The notes under the pieces: model-generated
The model's input: only the letters and a program-made list of their open reading frames with translations
Database searches by the model: none
What the model was told of the DNA's origin: nothing
Position numbers and translations under genes: made by a program
Source: Balamuthia mandrillaris
Lineage: Eukaryota > Discosea > Longamoebia > Balamuthiidae
Length of the DNA: 35,000 nucleotides
Assembly (NCBI GenBank): GCA_031835245.1
Contig: JAVKOQ010000170.1
Coordinates: 1-35,000, forward strand
Direction: 5' to 3'
Shown here: positions 18,319 to 28,566 of the stretch, piece by piece
Position numbering within the stretch: the stretch's first letter is position 1
Layout: each line of letters begins with the position of its first letter

Positions 18319-18391
18319 GCCCCTATAGCTCAGCTGGTAGAGCGTTAGACTGAAGATCTAAAGGTCGCTGGTTCAAACCCGGCTGGGGGCA
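18319..18391 (+). tRNA. tRNA-Phe (anticodon GAA)
   Basis: A complete 73-nt cloverleaf without intron. The acceptor stem is GCCCCTA with TGGGGGC, followed by discriminator A. The D arm is GCTC AGCTGGTA GAGC. The anticodon arm is TTAGA CTGAAGA TCTAA with GAA at positions 34-36. The variable loop is AGGTC. The T arm is GCTGG TTCAAAC CCGGC. The A-box (TAGCTCAGCTGG) and B-box (GGTTCAAACCC) fit RNA polymerase III internal promoters. CCA is not encoded, as expected for a nuclear gene. Confidence 0.97.
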
Positions 18392-18396
18392 TGTTT

Positions 18397-18406
18397 CTTT
18401 TTTTTT
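18397..18406 (+). terminator. RNA polymerase III T-run after tRNA-Phe
   Basis: A run of Ts starts about 6 nt after the tRNA 3' end, the expected termination signal for RNA polymerase III. Confidence 0.8.
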
Positions 18407-18476
18407 GTATCTGTCCCCCTTTTATTTTCCACTCCCTTGCTGCTGTGGTTATCGGCTGGTTGCTGCTACGGCTAGA

Positions 18477-19194
18477 ATGATGCGACGGGGCCACAAGCTA
18501 GCTTGCTCCTATGTCATCGTTTCCGAAGGTCGCAACCAGGGCCTGCTCTCGCGAATGAGAGAGGCCGCCAGTTCCATCCCCGGCGCTGCCCTGCTCTCCT
18601 CCTTCTCCGACGAGACCTACCACCGCTCCAGCTTCACTCTGGCCGGCTTTCACGAGCCCTTGGCCCAGGCCGCCCTCTCCATCTGTCGCCTGGCCGTGCA
18701 GGAGCTGGACCTGACGCAGCACGGCCGAGAGGACGTGCAGGCCGTGCACCCCAGAGTGGGCGTGGTGGACCTCCTCCCTTTCTATCCCTTGGGCGAGGCT
18801 ACCACCTTGCAGGAGTGCGGGCTTCTCGCTGCTACGGTGGGCAAACGTTTGGTGGATGAGTTCCCTACAAGAGCCTCTGTCGCGTTCTTCGGGGCAGCTC
18901 ATCCTTTGCAGCGAAGCTTGGTGGAGACCAGACGAGCCACCAATTTTTTCTCCTTGGGTGGTAGCGGTAAGGCAGGAGGGCCAGGGTTGCCACCAGGTAG
19001 GGTGGAGATAAAGGAGTCCTCTGTCATTGATCTGGGAGCATATCCTGTCGATCAAAGGACTGGGCTGACTGTTTGTGGGGCCATGCACTACGCCCTCAAC
19101 TTTAACATCTTGTTGGACACTTTTGACCTTGCCTATGCTCGTTCCATTGCCTCTCGGTTCGTTTATCACCGTCATTTCTTTCAACACCACAATC

Positions 19195-19246
<52 letters not shown>

Positions 19247-19614
19247 GTCTCTCTCTCGCTCTCTCTTTTTTCTCTGAAACGGAAAGGGTAAGAAGCAGCG
19301 GTGGAGGACCTCTGCCAGGAGTGCAAGCCATGGCCCTGTCCCACAAAGACGGAATCGAGATCGCCTGCAACCTATTGCAGCCAGAGGTATCCTCTCCTTC
19401 GCAGGTTCTGCAGTTAGTACAGCACCTGCTACAAGAAGAAGAAAAAGCAAAAGAAGACGAAGGTCCAACTACAAACGACAAAGCGCAAAAGAAGGAAGAA
19501 GATGAAGAACACAAGACAGTAGAGAAGAAGAAAGTAGTGGTGAAGCATTCTTATACAATTGGATTGATGGTGAATGAGATCTACGACCAAGCCGTCCGAG
19601 CTCTGTCCCTTTAG
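18477..19614 (+). CDS. Formiminotransferase-like protein (FTCD N-terminal family)
   Basis: Two exons, 18477-19156 and 19287-19614, join in phase to 335 residues. Glutamate formiminotransferases move the formimino group of formiminoglutamate to tetrahydrofolate. This single-module form resembles the plant FTCD-like and animal FTCDNL1 proteins rather than the bifunctional enzyme with cyclodeaminase. Landmarks are CSYVIVSEGRNQGLL, DETYHRSSFTLAGF, HPRVGVVDLLPFYPLGEATTL, VIDLGAYPVDQRTGLTVCGA, YALNFNILLDTFDLAYARSIA and, after the intron, RSSGGGPLPGVQAMALSH and GIEIACNLL. Near the C-terminus a Lys/Glu-rich insert of about 35 residues (about 275-310) interrupts the last domain. The intron contains a 46-bp (TC)n run. 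Two consecutive ATGs occur at 18477 and 18480; the first is used here. Activity is inferred from family membership. Confidence 0.88.
19198..19243. repeat. (TC)n microsatellite in the formiminotransferase intron
   Basis: The run reads CT on the coding strand and lies in the intron 19157-19286. Confidence 0.95.
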
Positions 19615-19732
19615 TAATCCTACGCGGATGGTTGGTCCGTTGCTCTCCTCTTCCCCCCAATCTGTCTTGCCTGAAACTGCAATGCTTTCTTCTACTAACA
19701 CACCATTCATGTTTAAAATGTAAAAGTAAATA

Positions 19733-20802
19733 TCACACGGTATCATAGGATTTGCCTCGCAAGCGATCCACGCCAGCCTTGCCTTTGTTAAACGAGAAGA
19801 CGCAGCCATCCTTCACGTAGCCTGGCAGCGCCTTCCAAAACTCAAGGTTGGGGATGAGGTTCAGGCCTGACTCCTCCTTGCGGAACTTTTGATACGCCAC
19901 TCCTCCCACGAGGTACACCACCACCACGCATGACAAGCTTTGTTGGTCGCATACGGATATGGTGGTTAGAAATAGAACTGACGGAGAAAGAGAAGGAGGA
20001 AGGACGAAGGAAGAGAACGGAGAAGAAGAAGAAGAACAAGAAGAACAAGAAGAACAAGAAGAAGAAGAAGAAGAAGAAGAAAAGAAAAATGAAAGAAAAA
20101 AGCAACATACACAATGATGAAAATCCAGCCACCAGCAAGTCCTTTTTTATCGTCACCGCCCCCCGAGGACTCAGGCCAAGAAACGGGACAACCAAAACGG
20201 CTGGTGAACCTGAAGTTATAGGTCAGCGGGGGGTTTTCCACCGGGTTGAGGCACTCGAACAGGGCTTCGCCCTCCTCCATGGCGCTGTCGCAGACGAACT
20301 CAATGTTGGAGCGACGCCCATCCAAACCGCCCGTAAATTCTATGAAGAAACCGGTTCCTGCCTTTGGGCGTTCGCTGAGAGCATTGCCTTTGTTGAGGTC
20401 GCCTGTGCCGTACCCATACCCTCCCTCTGTTGTTTCAGTTTATGTTAGAGAAAAGTAACAATAAAGATGCAAGTCAGAAGGAAGAGAGAGAGAGAGAGAG
20501 AGAGAGACGTGGCGTAGCAGTGACATACGGAGCTGACAGGCGGTTTGGCCTCCGGGACCCTGGCAGTAGACGCTCTCCACTTCCCCGCAAGGGGCAAAGA
20601 CGTAGTTCGTCCCATCCGCCGCCGGACGCTCCATTTCCTGCAGGGTGCTGGCCGCCCTAAAGTCGTAGGCGTAGCCGGAGGGGAAGGAGGCCTGGCACCT
20701 CCCCGGAGGAATGATTTGGGCGTATGCGGTGGTGCTCATGAGCACCAGCAGCAGCGCCGCCGCCATAACGCATAAAGGAAAAGCAGAGGTCTCCCTCGTC
20801 AT
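19733..20802 (-). CDS. MRH-domain / Atg27-type type I membrane sorting receptor
   Basis: Three exons, in coding order 20529-20802, 20111-20426 and 19733-19937, join in phase to 264 residues. An N-terminal signal peptide is clear (LCVMAAALLLVLMSTTAYAQ, about residues 11-29). A Cys-containing lumenal region follows with GTGDLNKGNALSE and FFIEFTGGLDGRRSNIEFVC, as in the cysteine-paired beta-barrel of mannose-6-phosphate-receptor homology (MRH) and Atg27 domains. One transmembrane helix (GGWIFIIVLSCVVVVYLVGG) spans the exon 2 to 3 junction. The cytosolic tail LIPNLEFWKALPGYVKDGC resembles the PHLAFWxDL...DGC tail of cation-dependent mannose-6-phosphate receptors and the PNxxFW tail of Atg27. A cargo or membrane shuttle between Golgi and endosomes is inferred. 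The ATG at 20802 was chosen because it begins the signal peptide. Its stop lies 119 bp from the stop of the convergent formiminotransferase gene. Confidence 0.85.
20483..20507. repeat. (AG)n microsatellite in intron 1 of the MRH gene
   Basis: The run is (CT)n on the coding strand and lies in the intron 20427-20528. Confidence 0.95.
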
Positions 20803-21101
20803 CTTTGCAAGCGAACAAACCCGGCTTTGCTTGTCTTCCCTCGGCGGGATTGCTTGGTGTCGGCAAAGGAGAGAAAGGGTCAAAAGCCCCTTATTAATGA
20901 ATGGGGGATAATTAACAACAGCCATTAAGGCACGAGGGGAAAGTAGGAGGAAGATTTTATTGGGGGATAGCGCGAGTGGGTGGAAGGAAGTAAGGAGAGG
21001 ATCTCCAGGTCTGCATTCGCTGCCAAACAAAGCGGGAAAACAGTAGTGCTGGTGACCGTTCAAAAGCTCACCTTTCGCAGCTATTGAACAAACCGTTGCA
21101 G

Positions 21102-21183
<82 letters not shown>

Positions 21184-21751
21184 GCCTGATGGGAAGGTAT
21201 GGCCCAAGAATTCCCTTTTCCATCCTTTTTCTGCGCACTTTTGCTGCGCAAGATGTGCCCATATGTCGACAGATTATCCTCCCACAATGAAAAACCAGCC
21301 AATCCGTGGCCCAACTATAAAAGAAATCTTGCTGCGGTTTTTGTCCAACGAAAAAAATATTGTCGACAGTAGCGGCCTGCCTGAGGAGCCAATTCCAGGA
21401 TATTTGTGACGACACGAAACAAAAAGAAAGCAAAATAAAAGAGGAGAGAGATTGATTGATTTGTTTTTTTTTTTTTTTCGAAATCGACTCTCGATTGCCA
21501 ACGACGACGACATAAAGAAACGGCATAGACTATATTCTTGGTGACCGAGTGGATTTTTTTTTTAAAAAAAAGCCTCTCGCTTTTTTTCTCGCTCTCTGAG
21601 AGGGGGGAGAAGAAGGAAGAATATTTGTCCGATTGACAACGAGACGTCAGCAAATCAATCCGATTGATCGAGTGATTGATTGATTGGAGTTTGCAACTCT
21701 TTTACTTTGTTTGCCGCGCAACGCAAAAAGAGTGAGATAAAGCACGGGGCA
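20803..21751. promoter_or_regulatory. Divergent intergenic region, MRH receptor and TAF1
   Basis: A 949-bp region without a supported gene. It holds the longest microsatellite of the window at 21105-21180, a T-run facing an A-run at about 21553-21570, GATT tandem repeats near 21449 and 21675-21690, and the 13-mer GACGTCAGCAAAT at 21643-21655, about 97 bp upstream of the TAF1 ATG. Confidence 0.5.
21105..21180. repeat. (TC)38 microsatellite
   Basis: A near-perfect 76-bp dinucleotide array, the longest in the window, 572 bp upstream of the TAF1 start and CT-rich on the TAF1 strand. It may sit in an unseen 5' leader intron. Confidence 0.97.
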
Positions 21752-22506
21752 ATGCTCAACCCGACCAACTTTCTATTGGGAGAAAGCGAAGATGGCGGCT
21801 TTGACAAAGACATACGGGCGCAGCTCTCTGGTGTAGGCAGCTTGTTGGCGAAGGAAGGCATCTTTGGCTTTACGTCTATCCGTGAGGGAAACGGCAAACA
21901 TGATGACGACGATGAAGGTATGTTTAACGCGACACGCCGTCTCTGCTTGGTCTTCTTTCTTCTTCTTCTTCTTCTTCTTCTTCATTCGCCATCTCCTGCT
22001 CACTTTTTTGTTTTGATGTACACAGACTATTCCATCAAAGCAGACACTGCTGTGGACTTTGAGGACATCAACGAGCTTGCAGAGGAGGAAGAAGAAGAAG
22101 AAGGGGAGGAGTCCCAAGCAAGTCAGGTGCATGTCGAAGCTCGAGCTCCTGCTTCTTCTGCCAACGGCAGCACACCAGCTGCTCCTGCTTCTTCCTCTCT
22201 CTCCCTCTCCTCGGTTGCAGCTACTGCTCTTCCTTCGACGCCTGCCAAACCTCCCTTCAGTCAAGCATCGGTACCGCCAGCTGCAAAGGTGGCTGAGCTG
22301 TCGCTGCCACCCAGCAGCACGCCTGCAGCGCAGCCAGTCACTGCGGATGAGGTTCAACAGAGATCACCAAACGAGAGTACTGTGGCTGCCGCACCATCAG
22401 TGACTGATGAGAAGCGGGAGGAGGCAAAGAAAGAGAAGGAAGATGCTGATGACAAGATGGTGCTGGAGGAAAAAGAAAAGCAAGAAGCTTCCCAGGAGGA
22501 GGTATC

Positions 22507-22543
<37 letters not shown>

Positions 22544-25500
22544 GTTCACTCACCGCCTTGTTTACTCTGTTACCATTTTACAGACTTCCCTTTTGCCTCT
22601 AGTCTCTGCCATATTGTCTGGCTCTGGCCAAGAGCTATCACCTCGCTCTGTAAGGAAAGTTTGCAGCACGCTAAAAGGCCCGCGCGGTCCCATTCTCAAA
22701 TTTTCGGAAATCTTTGCACCGCCTGCCAAGACTCCCTACAAGTCTCGCACAAAAGGCAAGCGACGAGGAGCGGCGGCAACCGCGGTCCCACCAGAGCCAG
22801 TAGAAAACATCCAACCAGAGAAGGATGAAGAGGAACTATTTGATCAAACTCGATATGTATTATTTATGAGCGAGGAACAGCTGGCCAAAGTTTTGGGATT
22901 TGAGGAAACAGATGAGATGGATGAGGAGGAAGAGGAGGAAGGAGAGGAAGGTCAAGCGAGGAACAAGCATAACGCTATCTTCGGAGAGGACTTTGGCTTT
23001 TCGCTCTTCAAGCCCAATGAAAACGAGGCGCAGCAATATCTCGAACAGCACTTTCCGCTCAAGCAGGCTCCTGCTCCGTTCTTCTTACCGGTGCAGCAAA
23101 CGGAATGGGAGAAGTCCATCATTTGGGATGACGACGATATCGACAGAGATAAACACGCTGCTTTATTGTTGAACTCGCAGAAGGAGATTAAATCCGCTGT
23201 AAGCCTGCAACAACATCAGGACCCACAGAAAGACGCGTCAATCAAGTCCACTTTGTCTTATTCATTGGATGCTGCATCTCGCTTAGCAATAACAAAGAAG
23301 CAATGGGGCACAATTTCTGATGAACCAACAACCCAACCTGAACAAAACAACAACAGCACACCACCTCTTCACCACCATTACCATACCAACAACAAACAAA
23401 CTCTTCTTTCTCGCCCCGATGAATTACCTCCACCTTCCCTCGTTTCCATTGCTGCCGCCAGCCCAACTCCTACAACACCTTCTCATCTTCTCGACGAGCC
23501 TTCTAACAACGATCTCTCCCATTCCAATGCCAACGCAAACAACTCTCAGCCCGATTCCACCACCAAAGGACAACATGACCTCTTTGCATTACATTTGAAC
23601 AATGACCTCGAAACAGGGGAATGGCTGGAAGGGGTCATATGGGATGACCGAAGCGTTCCTCCCAAAGCCTACTCTCAGCCTCTCATCTTGGATCTTAACG
23701 ACAAGAACATGCTATTTGAGGAAGACACTACATCCACCTCCACTGCTTCTTCTTCTTCAGAGTCTGGTGCTGTTGATAGCAAACAGCAAGCAGCAGATGA
23801 CGCGTTGTCCATTCGCCGTCGAAGACCCAAACGTAACATGAGCGAGATTGAGAGCATCATAGAGCAAGAGATTGAGGAGAACTTGGATCCGTTCAACCTT
23901 TCACAAGATAGGATGTATGTGGCCGTTCAACGCAACCAGATACGTTCCAAGAGCTTACGCAAATCGCTTGTTCAGCATTCTCTTCCAGCTTTGAAACTGC
24001 AAACCGTACGTTCTTTATCTTATTTTCTTCAGCATTCCTCCCTCTTTCTTTTTGCCACATTTGATTTTTAACAACTTCTTTACAGTTCAAGACACACCTA
24101 ACTCCTGAAGAACTACGAGACTTCCATCGGCCCAAAACCAAGTTTCCTCCCTGCAAAAAAATCAAGATATCTCCCACCGAAAGTGCCGTCACCGCCACTA
24201 ACTCAAGTGGCAAACGCTCCAAACGAAGGCAAAGCCACACCACCATCCGTCGAGTGCGGGATCTCACTGGCAAGGATGGACGCGTTGTGCTGATGGAGTA
24301 CATGGAAGAGCGTCCGCCTCTCCTGATGAACATCGGCATGGGCACCAAGATACGAAATTTCTTTCGCAAACAGTCCTCCACAGACTTGCCTCCTTATACC
24401 TGCGAAGACGGAGAGACAGTCATTCTGGAGCCTACCGATGATTCTCCCTTTTTGGGCGATGTGGGTCCTGGAGAAATCGTTCAGGGTCTGGACAGCAATC
24501 TCTTCAAAGCTCCTATAATGCGGCACGACCCCCCTATGACCGATTTTCTGTTGATTCGCAGCAAGGACAAGCGCCGAGCTTACATTAGGGAGATACCTGC
24601 CGTCTATGCGGTGGGACAGCAGCAACCGTTAGTCAAAGTCCCGGCTCCCAACAGCCGTTCTGCCAACAACTTTATGAAGAACCGGCTGCAAACGTTCATC
24701 TACCGTCTGTTCAAGAAGCGCAGTACTTCTCAGCAGCGTCTTCGTATTTCGGATGTCTGCTCCGCCTTTCCCAACCAATCAGAAACGGCCATTCGTAAGC
24801 GTTTGAAGGATTGTGCCGACTTTCAGAGAGGAGGAGATGACAGCGGGTGGTGGACCGTGAAGGAGGGCTTTGAGCTGCCGTCAGAGGAAGATTTGCGCAA
24901 GATGTTGGCTCCGGAGAAGGTCTGTGCCTATGAGAGCATGCAAGCAGGTCAGCAATACCTTGCCGATATTGGCATTGAAAACATCACGAATACTTCTGGT
25001 CTTAGTACTGGTTTGTTACCCTTTTGCTTCTTTCTCTTTTTGTTCTTTCTCGAATGGAGGTTTTACTTACCTCACATAAAATATAGTGTGCACAGTACAA
25101 AAGAAAGCTGTGCGACAAGTACAGGCAGAGATTCCACGCTTGAAGGAAGCCGCCAACAAGTTTCAAGAAGAGCTGCTGCTTACGCCCTGGCATCTCACCT
25201 CTAACTTTGTTAGCGTCATGCATGGCAAAGGTCAATTGCAGCTGGAGGGCTTTGGAGACCCAACCGGTCGTGGTGATGGCTTTAGCTACATGAAGGTTCC
25301 CATCAAGTCCACGCAAGGCACGAGCACCAGCAAGCAAACCCAATCCAAACTGGCGGTAACGGGCACTGATGCTGACTTGAGGAAGCTCTCCCTAGAGAAT
25401 TCTCGCCTAGTGCTGCTCAAGTTTGGGGTGGCGGATGAGGCCATTCAAAAGTTGACGCGGTGGGAAAGGATCGACCTGGTGCGAAAGAAGTCCAGCGCAG

Positions 25501-27870
25501 CAGCTGCCTCTGCATCAGGGGATGACCCGATGCTCACCAAGTTTGCGAGAGGAGCGCGTCATAACATTCACCAACAGCAACAACAGTACAAGGATGACTG
25601 CCAAAGAATCTTTGAGCGACAGCTGCGGTTTTTGTCTCAAAAGAATCCAGAAGTGTCAGATGATGAAGAGGAAACTTTGGAGGGTGGCAACTTGGAGGAG
25701 TTGGAGGACTTTGTTGGTGCGTTGGAAGGAGAGCTCATGTCTGCCATTGATTCAGATGCGAACACCACCACAACCCCGTCAACGGTAAAGACAGCTGCTG
25801 CCTCTCCAAAGAAGGCACCATCAGCTTCGCGATTGCTTGCTAGCAAGAAACGGAGGAAGAAAACAGTTGAGGTGGATGAAGAGGCCGATAAGAAGGAGTT
25901 CGAAAAATTTATGGAGGAGTCACTGGAAGCGGAGAGAAAAGCGGCCGCTGCTGCAGCTGCCTCTGGCTCTGCGTCTGCCTTGTCCACCACAGTTACCCCT
26001 TCTGCCTCCCTTTCCACAATTGCTCCTTCTCCTACAACTCCTGCCGCAACCACTTCTGCTCCTTCCCCTGTTTCTGCTGCCTCTCTCGCAATCAAAAAAG
26101 AACCAAAACGACAAGTTGGTGCAACTCCAACAGCTGCGCCAAAACAGAAAGTCAAGAAACGCAAAGTCATCAAACGAACCGTCACCAAGAAGAACGCCGA
26201 TGGCACCACCACCAAGGTTGTGGAGTACATCAAGGATCCGGAGCTCATCGAAAAGATCCTGAGCAAGAAGAACAAGAAGCCAGCTACTGGTGGCAGCAGC
26301 TACGTACCAAAGAGACCCCGACGACCGAAGCTGACGGCGGAGGAAGAAGAGAAGAGGAACCTGTTTCGGAAGGAGAAGCGGCGTTTGCAGGAGCAGCTGC
26401 GCAGGCTCAAGAAAAACAGAGAGAAGCAAAAGGCTCTCACGAAACGATTGGAAACTGGCAACCTCGATGGCACTCTCCCCACTTCTGGAATTACTGTACG
26501 CCTTCGTTTATTTCTTCTTCTTATTTTCCGTTTTTATTCAGCAAAAAAACTAACACCTCCTTTCTCTTTTATTTGCATATGTTTTCAATAGTTGCAATGC
26601 GGTGCATGCGGAATGATAGGCCACATGCGCACCAACAGAAACTGCCCATACTTCAAAGAGCCTTCTCCCACTTCCGCCACCCCTGCAGAGACTCCTTCTA
26701 CTGCTGCTTCGACTTCTGCTCAGTCCTCTAAGGCAAAACACGTTTCTACCAGCGATAACGGGCCCACAGCAACCACAGCTGCATCTGGCGGCGAGTCTGG
26801 GCTTGTCAAAGTTGAAGGCACCAAGATCCGATTCTCCAAGATGGTGTTGCCCTCTCTTACCATTCCTCCTTCTCCGTCGCCAGCAACGACAACTGCACCC
26901 ACACCCTCTCCCTCATCCCCTTTGACAACAGAAGCTCCCAAGAAATCCTCTTTGATTTTACGCATCAGCAGAAAGGACTTGGGCAACTCTCTTTCTTCTC
27001 TTTCTTCCTCTACTTCTCCTTCTTCTACTGCCTCTACAACGCCAACAACTGATTCAACAACCCCTAAAAGCAAAACGAAAACAACAACTCGTTCTTTACC
27101 TCAAACCAACGGCCTTCATCCTCCCTCTTCTGTCAACGACAAAACATCAACAAAAATTGGAAAGAGAAAACGAGAAATCTCTGAACCGAGTTACATGCTG
27201 CATCCTCCTAAAGTCTCTCGCCGCCGCCTCAGCAAGAGCGGGCGTGGCGCCGGCGTGGAGCTATGCAACCTCTTGGAGCGTGCGTGGAACAAAGTGTCAG
27301 AGCACAACTTTGCAGCACCCTTTAGAGAGCCGGTGAACGCCAAGTTGGTGCCGGACTACTACAAGGTCATCAAACGGCCAATGGACTTGAAGACCATCAA
27401 GACAAAGCTGCAGAACTTCAAATACCATTCAAGGGGAGAATTCTTGGATGACATGAAGCTGATGGTTGCCAATTGCCATCAGTATAATGACGTTCGGAAT
27501 CCTGGATTACCTCCTTTGGCAGATGTATTGCTTCAAATCTGTGAGGATGCTATACTTGAGGTTAACTATCTTGTCTCTTCTTACTGCTTGTTAGTTTGAG
27601 ATAATTAACTTTTATTTCTTTTCATAGATGGATGATGAGTTAACCTCATTAGAGCAGTTGATACACCCCGAAGGCACGTCCTCAACCACAACACCAACCA
27701 CAACGAAGCCTCGAGGAGGTGCGTCCAAGACGATAAAGAAGGAGGAAGGACCAACCCCAACACCGACCACAACGCCGGGAACAACTATTGTCAAAATCAA
27801 GAGAGACGTTCTCAAACAAGCTCTTCTCCAGAAGCAAAAGAGCAGCTCCCAACCTTCTTCTGTGCAGTAA
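21752..27870 (+). CDS. TAF1: TAF1, largest TFIID subunit
   Basis: Seven exons, 21752-21917, 22026-22501, 22584-24005, 24086-25010, 25087-26495, 26592-27560 and 27628-27870, join in phase to 1869 residues. TAF1 is the scaffold of TFIID, which positions TBP and reads acetylated histones. Landmarks in order: N-terminal GFLxGE-like start and VDFEDINELAEEE; IIWDDDDIDRDKHAALLL and GVIWDDRSVP (paired WDD motifs); the DUF3591 core with VRDLTGKDGRVVLMEY, KIRNFFRK, FLGDVGPGEIVQGLDSNLF, YAVGQQQPLVKVPAPNS and FIYRLF; then GDPTGRGDGFSYMKVP and VTGTDADLRKLSL. A zinc knuckle CGACGMIGHMRTNRNC starts near residue 1469, and KVEGTKIRFSK follows. A single bromodomain is at about 1683-1800 (PVNAKLVPDYYKVIKRPMDL, with NCHQYND carrying the acetyl-lysine-binding Asn). 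Animals have two bromodomains; plants have one. Long Ser/Thr/Pro linkers are added. Intron 1 (108 nt) is a stop-free multiple of three. Confidence 0.97.
22510..22541. repeat. (TC)n microsatellite in TAF1 intron 2
   Basis: The run is CT on the coding strand and directly follows the donor in the 82-nt intron 22502-22583. Confidence 0.95.
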
Positions 27871-27936
27871 CATTGTAGGGCGGTGCAAAGATCGCAATTA
27901 AAAATTAAAACTAAACGTTTATTTATTTATGTTTCG

Positions 27937-28527
27937 TTACTCAAACGCAAAGTCGTTGCCACTGCGCAAGATCCTTCGCGCTATCTTGATTCTTGTCAAT
28001 AATAACAAATCTGTATCTTCTTCTCCTTCTGTCTTTGCTTCTTCTTTCTGTTCTTTCGCTTTCTTCTTGATTTTCTCTCTCGTCTTTGCTTTCATCATAT
28101 CCAAAAACACGACCAATTGATCCCTCAACAACGACAATTCAAACGAACCGGTGATTCGCTTCATCACCATGGTCACTTTGCTCTCCGAAAACTCTGTCAA
28201 GAGAGTGGTGAAGAAGATGTGGAAGAAGAGGACGGCCTTCTTGGTGATCAACTTGTCCAGCTCTAGTACCTTCAACATGGAGAGAGAAAGGGAGAAGCTG
28301 GCCATCAGATGAGCCAAGAGATGAGCCAAGTTGGAGATGACGCGAGTGTTGAGTTGTTGTTCTTTGGTGTTGCTGTCGTCGTTGGAAAGTAGCTTGAACT
28401 TGTCCCAAAAGCTATATTGGAAGGTAAACTTGTAGTTGTAGTTGAAAGAGCACAACTTGGAGGCAAGGTGTGCATAATACTCATTCCACAATCTCTCCTG
28501 TTGCATTTTGTACGTCTGTTTTTTAAC

Positions 28528-28566
<39 letters not shown>

